Part shown: in pieces, positions 48,785 to 58,523 of the stretch
Numbering within the stretch: position 1 is the first letter of the stretch
Layout of the letters: every line of letters begins with the position of its first letter
NCBI GenBank assembly: GCA_016927475.1
Contig: JAFGMO010000055.1
Span: 1-64,000, forward strand
DNA length: 64,000 nucleotides
Source of the DNA: Candidatus Aminicenantota bacterium
Lineage (GTDB): Bacteria > Acidobacteriota > Aminicenantia > Aminicenantales > Aminicenantaceae
Reading direction: 5' to 3'
The notes under the pieces: model-generated
The model's database searches: none
What the model was told of the DNA's origin: nothing
Seen by the model: only the letters and a program-made list of their open reading frames with translations
Made by a program: the position numbers and the translations under genes

Positions 48785-50029
48785 ATGAGCAAACCTCGAA
48801 AAAAAGTATATATGAGTGCCGGATATAATACCATCTCTTTAGGAACGGGCCGCAAAGAATTTCATCCCAAAAAACCCCGGCCGGGATTGGAGCATTACAT
48901 AAAAGAGGCAGGTCAGGGAGTTCTTGGCCGGATTGGCGGCGCGAAAAACGTAGACGAAAGTGTTATCGGAAATTTTATGGCTGCCCGTTTCAACAAACAG
49001 GCTAACCTTCCGGGATTTGTGCCTATGATCGATCCCGGTTTGATGTGGAAACCGGCCTGCAGCGTTGAAGGAGCCTGCGCTTCAGGTGCCTTGGCCTTGA
49101 TGGCCGGCATCAAATCCGTATTGGCCGATACGGCGGATGTTGTCTTGGCTATCGGCGTGGAAGTGCAAAACACCGTCAAAGCCATTTACGGCGCAGATAT
49201 ATTGGCTGGAGCGGGTTGGTTTCAGGATAGGAAAAACGGGCACGCTTATTATTTTCCTGGGAAATTCAGCGACCGGGCGGGAGCCTATTTTGAAAAATAC
49301 GGCAGGGATCTGACCCGGAAAGCTTTTGCCCGATGGTACCGGAACGCCGTCGAGAACGCTCGCCTGTGCCCCACGGCTCAGGAATTCCACAATACTACCA
49401 AAGACCTGGAAGGCCTGGCCCTGACCGAACCCAATCCGAAGGTTTTTTGTGAACACCTGAATGTTTTTGACTGTTCCAAGGTTTCGGACGCAGGATCGGG
49501 GATTGCTATCCTTTCTGAAGAAGGACTGGAAAAATGCGGCATCGATAAAAAGGATGCGGTTGAGATTATTGCCTGGGGACAGACCGAATACGACCTGACC
49601 AAGGAACCCGAAGACCTGACTGTGCTTGAGACAACGAAACGCGCCGCAAGAGAAGCCCTGTTTTCGGCCGGTATCACCAAGGAAAAGCTGGGATTTGTCG
49701 AAACCCATGACTGCTTCACCATAGCGGGAATCCTGGCCACCGAAGCTATCGGGTTTGCTGAAAAAGGGAAAGGGGCTCAGTTCGTCCAGGAAGGGAACAC
49801 GGCCCGGGACGGCATCATTCCTTTCAACACCACCGGCGGATTGATCGGTTGGGGGCATCCCACAGGAGGAACGGGAGTGCATCAAGCTGTTACGGTCTGG
49901 GAACAGTTGACTTCAAAGGCCGGTGAGGCCCAGATCAAGCTGAGCGAGGAAAAACCTTACGGATTATCCATCAATATGGGTGGAGACGACAAAACTGTCG
50001 TGGCCATCGTCTACGAAAAGGGAAAGTAG
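48785..50029 (+). CDS. Thiolase family protein (acetyl-CoA acetyltransferase)
   Basis: CSVEGACASGALALMAG; ETHDCFTIAG; GGLIGWGHPTGGTG. Confidence 0.9.
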   Translation: MSKPRKKVYMSAGYNTISLGTGRKEFHPKKPRPGLEHYIKEAGQGVLGRIGGAKNVDESVIGNFMAARFNKQANLPGFVPMIDPGLMWKPACSVEGACASGALALMAGIKSVLADTADVVLAIGVEVQNTVKAIYGADILAGAGWFQDRKNGHAYYFPGKFSDRAGAYFEKYGRDLTRKAFARWYRNAVENARLCPTAQEFHNTTKDLEGLALTEPNPKVFCEHLNVFDCSKVSDAGSGIAILSEEGLEKCGIDKKDAVEIIAWGQTEYDLTKEPEDLTVLETTKRAAREALFSAGITKEKLGFVETHDCFTIAGILATEAIGFAEKGKGAQFVQEGNTARDGIIPFNTTGGLIGWGHPTGGTGVHQAVTVWEQLTSKAGEAQIKLSEEKPYGLSINMGGDDKTVVAIVYEKGK

Positions 50030-50071
50030 GGATAAAGGGAAAGGGCTTATTCGTTACATCTAAATAAAAAG

Positions 50072-50099
50072 GGGCACTCAAAAAGAGTGCCCTTTTTTT
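50072..50099 (+). terminator. Rho-independent terminator
   Basis: GGGCACTC-AAAAA-GAGTGCCC-TTTTTTT. Confidence 0.9.
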
Positions 50100-50107
50100 G
50101 GTGTTTT

Positions 50108-51901
50108 TTACCGGTCAGCCAGCTCGAAGGCCGTCAGGTATGTCATGCGGATGATTCTCTCCATAAGTTTTGCATTGATTTTTTCTACTGTATCACTGGG
50201 TTGATGATAGTCTTCGGTCATGGCCGCGATGAAAAAGGCCCAAGGAATATTCTGCGTGGCAAAGGGTGCATGGTCGCTTCCTCCCGAGGCTTCTTTTGAT
50301 GCGCTTATGTGAATATGGAGGCCGACATAATCATTATTTTTTCTTATGATTTGCTCAATTTGAGGGGTGTGGGCGTCATAGGAAAGACTGACGTAGCGGT
50401 CGGCATCAATCTTGTCCAGCACCTCCTTGGACATCTGTATTCCCCATCGCCGGGCCATCATAGCCATACGCTCTTTCTCGTAGGTACGGCTGATCATGTC
50501 CAGGTTGAGGTTGACTGCGGTTTTTTCGATAAAGGGATGAGTCACATAATAGCGGGAACCGAGAAGGCCTTTTTCTTCGCCGGTCCAAAGAGCGAAAATG
50601 ATCGACCTTTTGGGTTTGATGGGATTTTTGGCAAAGGCTTCGGCGATTTCCATGACACCCACGGATCCTGAACCATTGTCGTCAGCGCCGTTATAGATAT
50701 AATCACCCCTGCGTCCAAGATGGTCCAGGTGGCCTCCGATAACGATCGCTTCCTTCTTGAGTTCGGGATCGGAACCTTCGATAATTCCCAGAACATTCAT
50801 GCTGTTGACAAGTTTTGTTTCGGCCTTGTTTTTGATATTAAGGGTCACGCCCTCAAGAACCCGGGATTGGCTTTTGAGGTCTTTTTCGATGTTATTCTTC
50901 AATGATGTTATGTCGAGGCCATTAAAACCGAGAAGATCGTCGGCCATGGCCCTGGAGATGGTGATGGTGGGAATGCGTTCCCAAGACCTGGATATATTGC
51001 CTCTTTCGTAAAGGGAAATACGGCGGAAGTGTCCGGGAATGATCGGCCGCTCATCATTGATCGCGCTCCTGTTGATGGTCCTCTGAGGGACATCCCCGTT
51101 GTTTTCAGGAGAGTTTTCCACCAAAAGGATAGCCAGGGCTCCCTGCTCCATGGCGAGCTCTGTTTTGGGTGACGAGCTTCTTCTCATGCGCCGCCGCTGG
51201 GGGTAATACTTTTCCTTGAGCTCTCCCTTATTGAAGGGGGATTCGGGATCGTCCTTTCCGGGTGTTTCCGAAAGCATCATGATGAATTTATCTTTGACGT
51301 CCAGACCTTTATATTCATCCAACTTGAGCGAGGGCTCCTGAATTCCGTATCCGACGAAAACGACGGGGGCGCTAAGGGACCGGCTTTCGGATGCATAGTA
51401 TGTATAGTCGGTGTCCTGATTGAAAGACTTTGTTTGTTTCATTCTGCCTTTTTGGTATTCGGCATAAGCCGATCCTTCGTTTCCCAGGATTTCAATCATG
51501 GGAATGTTTTGAAAATATGTTCTTTTCCCTGTTGGGCGGGGTGAAGAGTCTCTTCTCATGAAATAACGGCTCATTTGGGGACGCTCGATATCGCCGGCGG
51601 GTTTGATTCCCCAAAGCTCGAACATCGAGGCGGTGTAATGGGCGGCGATATAAAAACCCGGGCTGGCCGTATCGCGTCCTTCCAGAAGATCGGAGGTTAA
51701 AAACTTCAGATAGGCAACGGCATCTTCGGCCGTGATGGACTCGAGGCCCGTTTTTACCTTTTCAGGAGCAGGCTGAGTTTCCTTAACGAGAGAAAAATCT
51801 TTAAGAGGATCGGATTTTTCCGCGGATGTTTCCTGCTGTCCGGGAAGAATAGAAAAGAACAAAAGACAAAGAGACAAAAAAATGATAGTGTTTTTTTTCA
51901 T
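50108..51901 (-). CDS. M28-family metallopeptidase
   Basis: IVIGGHLDHLGRRGDYIYNGADDNGSGSVGVMEIAEAF; WTGEEKGLLGSRYY; signal peptide. Confidence 0.9.
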   Translation of the reverse strand: MKKNTIIFLSLCLLFFSILPGQQETSAEKSDPLKDFSLVKETQPAPEKVKTGLESITAEDAVAYLKFLTSDLLEGRDTASPGFYIAAHYTASMFELWGIKPAGDIERPQMSRYFMRRDSSPRPTGKRTYFQNIPMIEILGNEGSAYAEYQKGRMKQTKSFNQDTDYTYYASESRSLSAPVVFVGYGIQEPSLKLDEYKGLDVKDKFIMMLSETPGKDDPESPFNKGELKEKYYPQRRRMRRSSSPKTELAMEQGALAILLVENSPENNGDVPQRTINRSAINDERPIIPGHFRRISLYERGNISRSWERIPTITISRAMADDLLGFNGLDITSLKNNIEKDLKSQSRVLEGVTLNIKNKAETKLVNSMNVLGIIEGSDPELKKEAIVIGGHLDHLGRRGDYIYNGADDNGSGSVGVMEIAEAFAKNPIKPKRSIIFALWTGEEKGLLGSRYYVTHPFIEKTAVNLNLDMISRTYEKERMAMMARRWGIQMSKEVLDKIDADRYVSLSYDAHTPQIEQIIRKNNDYVGLHIHISASKEASGGSDHAPFATQNIPWAFFIAAMTEDYHQPSDTVEKINAKLMERIIRMTYLTAFELADR

Positions 51902-52039
51902 GAAAAACTCCTAAGATAAGAATGTTCATGGAAAGAAAAAAAGTATACTGCAAAATACCGGTCCTCGCAATATAAAAACTGGATTTTTCATGGAGCAACC
52001 GGTATTGATATGTTAGATATGAAACCGATGGAGGTTGGT

Positions 52040-54820
52040 ATGTTCAATCATCGTATTCGGCGTTCTTTTCTTTTTGTTGTGGCTTCGGCCGTCTTTTTAT
52101 TATTTATGGGTTCGTTTGTTGTTTCAGGATTGGACCAATCACCGCAGCAGGCCTTGGATGAAGAATATACACGTTTGATCAGGGAGTCCACCACAAGGCC
52201 GGAATTCAGCAGCCCTCTTGTGAATTTTCTTCCAAAAAAGGATGGTGTGCCCACGCCCAAGGATATTCTGGGTTATATCGCAGGAGCACCCGGAAAACTG
52301 ACGTACTATGAAGCCATTCTGAAGTATATGAGCTCACTGGCTGATGCCAGTGAGCGGGTGGATGTCCTACCGATCGGAAAAACATCGGAAGGAAGAGAGA
52401 TGGTGATTGTCGTTATCTCCGAGAACGGCACCATGAAACGTTTGGACGAGCATAAAAACCTTCTCGCACGTCTGGCCGATCCGCGGATCGTGAAAACCGA
52501 AGCCGAAGCGGAAGAGATCATTTCCCGGGTGAAACCCGTCTACTGGCTTATTCAGAATCTTCATTCTTCGGAAAGCGGCTCCGCCGAGGCATGTATGGAG
52601 CTGGCCTATCGTTTGGCGGTGGAGGAAAGTCCGATGATAAAACGGATCAGGAATAATCTCATCGTATTGATTACGCCTTCCGCCGAACCGGACGGTCATG
52701 ACAAGCATACCGATTGGTATTACAAGGTTAACGCGGATGTGAAAGAGAGAGAAAAAATCACCTATGTCCCGTATTGGGGCCGGTATGATTACCATGACAA
52801 CAACCGTGACATGATCACCATGTCCCAGCCGGAAATGAAGAATATCACCGAAGCATTTTTCGAGTGGCATCCGGTCATCCTGCAGGATAATCACGAAAGC
52901 GGATTTCTTTTTTATGTTTCATCATCCAATGGACCCTCGAACTTTCATCCTAGTCTGGGAAGCGACATCAACCTGATGGCGTGGTTTGAAGTATCGCAGA
53001 TGACCGGATACGGGATGCCCGGAGTTTACACACATGATTTCGGAAACACCATGTGGAGCCCAAATTTTATGGCTTCCGTTGCCGCCAGCCATCATGCGCT
53101 TTTCCATTTTTATGAAACGCTGGGGAACGGTGTCGGCCAAACCTTTGAAAGAGAGATGCCCGAAAGAAGCCGGAAAGAAACTTGGTACAGGCCGATTGCC
53201 CCTCCGGAAAAATTTCTCTGGTCAATGCGAAACAATGTCAACTACCAGCAAACCGGGGACATCCTGGCTTTTTATGCTTTTGCCTCAAATAAGGAGCTTT
53301 TCCTGAAAAATTTCTGGAAAAGGGGTTTTGATTCATACATGGAAGGCCAAAAAAATTTTCCCTATGCCTTCATTATTCCATCCGGACAGAAAGATCCGCT
53401 GGATACGGCCGAGCTTGTAAACGTCCTTTTGGAGCAGAGAATCGAAGTTCACCAGCTTGTTTCAGACATCAAGATAAACGAAGGCGAGTTTTCTGCTGGA
53501 TCTTATATAGTACGCATGGACCAGCCCTATAGGAATCTGGCGGTGATGCTTTTGGGAATCCAGGAGTATCCGCAGGGACCCGATATTCGAAGGGTGTATG
53601 ATGATGCCGGGTGGACACTGGGACTGCACATGGATGTAAAAACCATAGAAGTCAAGGACAAAGCCGTATTTGAGGCCAAGGTGAATCCTGTGAAAAATCC
53701 GGTAAAACCGGTCGGTGGAGTAAGGGGTGGAAAAGCTGAAGGAGCCTACGTTTTTAATCACGGCACCATCAACGCTCTTCTCAGTGTCCGGATGAGATTA
53801 GGAAGTTTTCATGCCCTGGCCACAGAAGAGGCTTTTTCGGTGAAGGACAAAAAATTCGATGCCGGATCCATAATTTTTCCGGTAGAAAAAACGGATCCCG
53901 AAATCCATAAAGCCGTGGGTGAAGTTTGCCGGGAATGGGGTTTGAGTGCTTTCGCCCTGAAAAAGATGCCGGAAGTCAAAACCCATGAACTGAAAGTTCC
54001 CCGTATCGCGATTTTTCATACATGGTTCAGTACCCAGGATGACGGGTGGGTTCGTTTGGCCTTTGATCAACTGAAAGTTCCTTACGCCTATATCGATAAA
54101 GACGATTTACGCCGGGGGGATTTGAACGACAGGTTCGATGCAATTTTGTTCGGAAATTGCTTCGGCCGTACGGGCGGGGATATCATCAACGGACTTGATC
54201 CTGAGCTTCATGGGCCATTGAGTTATGTCCGTACAGATCAGTTCAAGCACCTGGGAACGCCTGATTCCAATGAAGATATCACCGGAGGGATGGGTTTGGA
54301 AGGCCTGATCCAGCTCCGTGATTTTGTTCGACAGGGTGGATTGCTTATACTGATCCAGAATCCCATAAGAGTGGTCTTGGATTTTGGTTTGGTGCGCGGC
54401 TTGCGGGAGGCCCGTCCTGAAGCTGGATTTATCAATCCAGGTTCCCTGTTGCGGGGAGAGGTCGTCAACCATGCCCATCCAGCCGTATACGGCACTAACG
54501 ATTTTCCCGTTATTTTCCACCGCCAATCAGGCCCCATTTTATCTGTTCCAAAGGACCTCGAGAAATACATCGTTCTCAAATATGCCACAAAGGAAAAATT
54601 ATGTCTCAGCGGCATGGTTGTCAAAGAAAAAACACTCAAAGGAAAGGCGGCCATTATGGATGTTCCTGTAGGTGAGGGTCATATAGTGATGTTCACCTTC
54701 AACCCGATGTGGCGTGCCACCAGTCGCGGCAATTATATGTTTGTCTTCAATACCCTTTTAAATTTCAAAAATCTGGATGTCCCTCTCCCGGAAAAAGTGG
54801 AAACTAAAAAAACGGGATAA
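52040..54820 (+). CDS. M14-family zinc carboxypeptidase-like protein
   Basis: WLIQNLHSSESGSAEACMELAYRL; VLITPSAEPDGHD; signal peptide. Confidence 0.85.
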   Translation: MFNHRIRRSFLFVVASAVFLLFMGSFVVSGLDQSPQQALDEEYTRLIRESTTRPEFSSPLVNFLPKKDGVPTPKDILGYIAGAPGKLTYYEAILKYMSSLADASERVDVLPIGKTSEGREMVIVVISENGTMKRLDEHKNLLARLADPRIVKTEAEAEEIISRVKPVYWLIQNLHSSESGSAEACMELAYRLAVEESPMIKRIRNNLIVLITPSAEPDGHDKHTDWYYKVNADVKEREKITYVPYWGRYDYHDNNRDMITMSQPEMKNITEAFFEWHPVILQDNHESGFLFYVSSSNGPSNFHPSLGSDINLMAWFEVSQMTGYGMPGVYTHDFGNTMWSPNFMASVAASHHALFHFYETLGNGVGQTFEREMPERSRKETWYRPIAPPEKFLWSMRNNVNYQQTGDILAFYAFASNKELFLKNFWKRGFDSYMEGQKNFPYAFIIPSGQKDPLDTAELVNVLLEQRIEVHQLVSDIKINEGEFSAGSYIVRMDQPYRNLAVMLLGIQEYPQGPDIRRVYDDAGWTLGLHMDVKTIEVKDKAVFEAKVNPVKNPVKPVGGVRGGKAEGAYVFNHGTINALLSVRMRLGSFHALATEEAFSVKDKKFDAGSIIFPVEKTDPEIHKAVGEVCREWGLSAFALKKMPEVKTHELKVPRIAIFHTWFSTQDDGWVRLAFDQLKVPYAYIDKDDLRRGDLNDRFDAILFGNCFGRTGGDIINGLDPELHGPLSYVRTDQFKHLGTPDSNEDITGGMGLEGLIQLRDFVRQGGLLILIQNPIRVVLDFGLVRGLREARPEAGFINPGSLLRGEVVNHAHPAVYGTNDFPVIFHRQSGPILSVPKDLEKYIVLKYATKEKLCLSGMVVKEKTLKGKAAIMDVPVGEGHIVMFTFNPMWRATSRGNYMFVFNTLLNFKNLDVPLPEKVETKKTG

Positions 54821-54965
54821 TTTCAGCGGCATGCGTCTTTTTTTCCCATATGGAATGATTTATAATAATATTTTATATATTTCTTGTTCATCGTCTTGAG
54901 ACGGGTTTCAAAGGTCTCATCCATCTGATATTACTTCCTTCCCGTCTCAAAAAGAGGAGTATGGA

Positions 54966-57194
54966 ATGAAAAAAGTCCTGACTGCCCTTCTGTGCATGGT
55001 TTTTATTTCTGCTCCGGTGTTTTCTCAGGCTGGAAACAAGATAAAAGGAACCGTTTTTAACGCGGAAGGAAAACCTCTTCCTGGTGTCAGGGTGGAGATC
55101 TTAGATACCCCCCTTTCAACCGATACTTTAATAGATGGCAGCTTCAACTTGAACAAACCAGAGAAGGGAAAAATCGTACTTCGCTTCACCCATCCGGATT
55201 ATGAAGAGCATGAAATGACGGTGGATTCGGGAATCAGACAAACGCAATATATCACCGTACAGCTTGTGCCCAAAAATCCCATGTTTCTGACTATAAAAGA
55301 GGAGATTACCGTTACCGCCAAAGCGGATTCCATTATCGACATCTCCCTTCCTTCCCATAAAACAATTCTGCCGGGAAGTGTGCTGACGGAGATGGGAACT
55401 TCCAATGTTGCCGATTCCGTGGATAAGGTTCCCGGAGTAGCAGCCATCGGAAAAGGGGGTTACTCCATGTCGCCTGCCGTACGGGGACTGGCTGAACACC
55501 GGGTGCTGCTTCTGATGGACGGAGTCAGGATTACTTCCGAAAGACGGGTCGGGGCCAGCGCCTCATTTATCAGCCTGAACGATATCGACCGGATCGAGGT
55601 CAACCGGGGGCCCTATTCCGTTTTTTATGGATCCGGTGCCGTGGCGGGGATCGTTAATGTGATCACCAAAACACCTCCTCCCGGATCTCCTTTTCAGGGA
55701 AGCGCCCAGATTTCTTACAATACGGCCAGGGAGGAGAAAGCCGGTTCGTTGAATATAGGAGGTTCCTGGGGAAAGACCGGGTACATGCTTGATATCAACG
55801 GAAAAAAGGCCGAAGATTACTCATCTCCCGAAGGCGTTGTCGAACAGTCACGGTATTCTGATGTTAATCTCCTTTTCAAGTTGAACAGGGGAGATATGGA
55901 TTCACGGTTGAACCTGACTTTTTTCCATTACAGCGGTATGGATATCGGAAAACCGAGCCCCACGGCTAGACTCAAACCGCGCTGGTATCCCCATGAAGGA
56001 AATACTTTGTTGACATTAGGTTATGAAGCAAGAAATAAGCTTTTTCTGGATACGCTGAGTGCCAGTGCTTATGTTTTTCGAAGCTCCCTGGAAACAAAAA
56101 AAGAAAACCTTAGAGAAGATTTGTCCGTGAAAAAGAGGAATCTGGCCGAAATTGAAGGCTTGAATTTCGGTTTCAAACTGAGGGCCGGGAAGGCACTGGG
56201 AAAACATCAAACGCTCAGCTTCGGATTCGATTTTTTCGGCCGTGACGGTATCAATGACAGCAATACGGAATGGGAAATTGATGAAGCCGGTGTCATAACC
56301 AGCGAGATTCAAGAAACATCTCTTAATGATGCCCGCCGGTCAAATTTTGGGGTGTATGTTGATGATAAAATTCAAGCCTTGTCACAACTCTCCTTCAATG
56401 TCGGTGTCCGCTTTGATTCCATTCATACGGCAAACAGGATGATCCCCGGGGAATCCTATCTTTCTCGGGGAGATGAATCTCTCAGCGCTTATGTCGGGGC
56501 GGTTTTAAATATAACGCCCCGGCTTTCCCTGTTGGCCAATGCCGGCCGGTCTTTTCGCTTTCCATCCGTCAGCGAGCTTTTTTACAGCGGTTTGACCGGA
56601 AGGGGAACCGTTTTCGGTAATCCGGACCTGGATCCTGAAAAAAGCTTGAACCTGGATACGGGCTTTCGGTATCTGCATGAAAGGTTTTATGCTTCCATCT
56701 ACGGTTTCAGCAACACGGTCAGCGATTTTATCGAAAAATACCAAGGGGAGACGGAGGAAGAATATTATTACAGGAACCTGATAGAAGGAAGGATCAAAGG
56801 CCTCGAAGGGGAATTCTATTTTGCCCTGCTGAAAAATGTTGAACTTTTTGTTAATTTCCATCTTATGGAGGGACGTGAAAAAGAAACGGATAATCCGCTT
56901 AACTATATTCCTCCATCACGGATAACTTTTTGGGGAAAATACTCACATAAGTTCTTCTGGTTTGAGCCGAAGCTTACCTTGACATCTGCAAAAAAAGATC
57001 CCGGGCCCCTCGAACAGGAAATCGACGGCAGTGTTGTTCTTGATACTATTCTGGGACTTTCCATCCACAAGGATATCACTATGATGATTATCTTCCAGAA
57101 CCTTCTCAACCAGACCTATTTTTCTTCAGCCGATAAAGAGGGAGTTCTGGCTCCTGGGCGGGGAGTGGTGTTGAAAGTACTGTACAGATTTTAA
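54966..57194 (+). CDS. TonB-dependent receptor with N-terminal carboxypeptidase-regulatory-like domain
   Basis: GTVFNAEGKPLPGVRVEI; plug domain; RIEVNRGPYSVFYGSGAVAGIVNVITK; terminal VVLKVLYRF. Confidence 0.95.
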   Translation: MKKVLTALLCMVFISAPVFSQAGNKIKGTVFNAEGKPLPGVRVEILDTPLSTDTLIDGSFNLNKPEKGKIVLRFTHPDYEEHEMTVDSGIRQTQYITVQLVPKNPMFLTIKEEITVTAKADSIIDISLPSHKTILPGSVLTEMGTSNVADSVDKVPGVAAIGKGGYSMSPAVRGLAEHRVLLLMDGVRITSERRVGASASFISLNDIDRIEVNRGPYSVFYGSGAVAGIVNVITKTPPPGSPFQGSAQISYNTAREEKAGSLNIGGSWGKTGYMLDINGKKAEDYSSPEGVVEQSRYSDVNLLFKLNRGDMDSRLNLTFFHYSGMDIGKPSPTARLKPRWYPHEGNTLLTLGYEARNKLFLDTLSASAYVFRSSLETKKENLREDLSVKKRNLAEIEGLNFGFKLRAGKALGKHQTLSFGFDFFGRDGINDSNTEWEIDEAGVITSEIQETSLNDARRSNFGVYVDDKIQALSQLSFNVGVRFDSIHTANRMIPGESYLSRGDESLSAYVGAVLNITPRLSLLANAGRSFRFPSVSELFYSGLTGRGTVFGNPDLDPEKSLNLDTGFRYLHERFYASIYGFSNTVSDFIEKYQGETEEEYYYRNLIEGRIKGLEGEFYFALLKNVELFVNFHLMEGREKETDNPLNYIPPSRITFWGKYSHKFFWFEPKLTLTSAKKDPGPLEQEIDGSVVLDTILGLSIHKDITMMIIFQNLLNQTYFSSADKEGVLAPGRGVVLKVLYRF

Positions 57195-57460
57195 CCTGCA
57201 TCATTCATAAAAATTGCCGATCATACATATATTTTTTTATGTTTGGAGACCATTTGAGTAATATAAAACAATAAATGAATAGTGATCGAGTAGGTGCAAT
57301 AAGGAGTGTTCTTAAACTAAATATCGGCATTTTTTACTCTACGAGCGAGCCGATCTTACCGCATCTGCTTCGTTGCGCCCCGTTCGCGGTGCCAAGCACA
57401 GCTTCACAGACCGACGCCTCGCATCTACGGCAAGCTTGACTCGTGAATGATGCATGTTAA
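57191..57460 (+). repeat. Structured dispersed repeat, copy C
   Basis: TTAACCTGCATCATTCATAAAAATTGCCGAT...ATCGGCATTTTTTA...TGAATGATGCATGTTAA; shared core; abuts the TonB receptor stop codon. Confidence 0.9.
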
Positions 57461-57539
57461 CCTGCATCATTCATAAAAATTGCCGATCATACATATATTT
57501 TTTTATGTTTGGAGACCATTTGAGTAATATAAAGCAATG
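57457..57539 (+). repeat. Direct partial duplicate of the first ~83 bp of copy C
   Basis: ttaacctgcatcattcataaaaattgccgatcatacatatatttttttatgtttggagaccatttgagtaatataaa(g/a)caat repeated at 57191 and 57457. Confidence 0.95.
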
Positions 57540-57599
57540 AGGGAACTTTTTAGAAAAAAAAACGTTTATATTATAAATTACATACAAGAGGAGGTTCGT

Positions 57600-57986
57600 G
57601 TGAAAAAACAAGTTACCGTTTGCTTAACTCTGATTCTCTTTTTGGGTGCTCTTCCGTCATTCATGCTGGCTGGTGTCAACCTGACCGGAACATGGGAAGG
57701 ATCGACCTATGTTGAGGGACCCGGCATTGATTTGCTGTTGACCCTGGTTCTTGAACACAAGGGCGAAACCATCACGGGAAAAATCCATGACGATATGGGT
57801 TACATTGACTGTGAAATTAGCGAAGTTTTTCTGGACGGAAACAAATTGAACTTCAAAGCTGTCGCCATGACTCCTGATGGGGATATAGACATGACTTTCA
57901 AGATGGAAGTCGGAGAAACCGAGTTGAAAGGGGAATGGAGCGTCGGGGATATGGCACATGGTTCCTGGACAGCCGTAAAAAAATAG
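57600..57986 (+). CDS. Small secreted protein, beta-strand-rich, unknown function
   Basis: GTG start after gaggagg; signal peptide; NLTGTWEGSTYVEGPG...GELKGEWSVGD-like pattern. Confidence 0.65.
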   Translation: MKKQVTVCLTLILFLGALPSFMLAGVNLTGTWEGSTYVEGPGIDLLLTLVLEHKGETITGKIHDDMGYIDCEISEVFLDGNKLNFKAVAMTPDGDIDMTFKMEVGETELKGEWSVGDMAHGSWTAVKK

Positions 57987-58014
57987 ACTTATTTAAACGT
58001 TTTATCAAACATTC

Positions 58015-58235
58015 CAGGTCTCGGCCAAAGCTAATCCGCTGGTCATATCGCATCTGCTTTGCTAGGCTAAAATCGCGGCAATCCTGTGATATTCGCTCAG
58101 TTCAAGGGATTGCCGCGGCCTGCGGTCTCTCAATAACAGAACAACTTCAGAGGCAATGTTTTAGACGAACCGGTCTGTCCTTTCAGCAACCAAACCGCCC
58201 TGAACTCTCAACTCGTAAATAACCTGTATTATTCA
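58015..58235 (+). repeat. Probable decayed copy E of the structured repeat, ending in CCTGTATTATTCA
   Basis: tcggccaaa, cgcatctgctttg and cctgtattattca match copy B; contains stem cgcggcaatcc / ggattgccgcg. Confidence 0.45.
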
Positions 58236-58298
58236 AATAAAAGCCTGTCATACTTGACATTATGATTCCTTTTATGGAAAAAAGGCAGACAGAGGAGC

Positions 58299-58484
58299 GT
58301 GAAAGTGAAAAAGAGGTATGAGATCAAAGAATCAAAAGATGAATCATGTCCCTACTGCCGTTCTTCCTTTGTGATGAAGACGGAAATATACGATGATGAT
58401 GAATTTGTGGGGAAAATTCCCAAAGGATGCGTGGTTTTCCGTTGTTACACCTGCAATAAGCTTTTTTACTGCAGGAAAACATGA
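58299..58484 (+). CDS. Small zinc-ribbon-like protein
   Basis: CPYCRSSFVMKT...FRCYTCNKLFYC, two CxxC pairs. Confidence 0.55.
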   Translation: MKVKKRYEIKESKDESCPYCRSSFVMKTEIYDDDEFVGKIPKGCVVFRCYTCNKLFYCRKT

Positions 58485-58523
58485 CTGGCGGCTGAGATTT
58501 GAATTTTATGAGGTTGTGAAGTT

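Noticed and set aside
49082-49885. 267-aa minus-strand ORF
   Set aside because: Antisense shadow of the thiolase gene.
57191-57540. CRISPR-like array
   Set aside because: Only one partial direct duplication with a 266-bp period; no short regular repeats and spacers.
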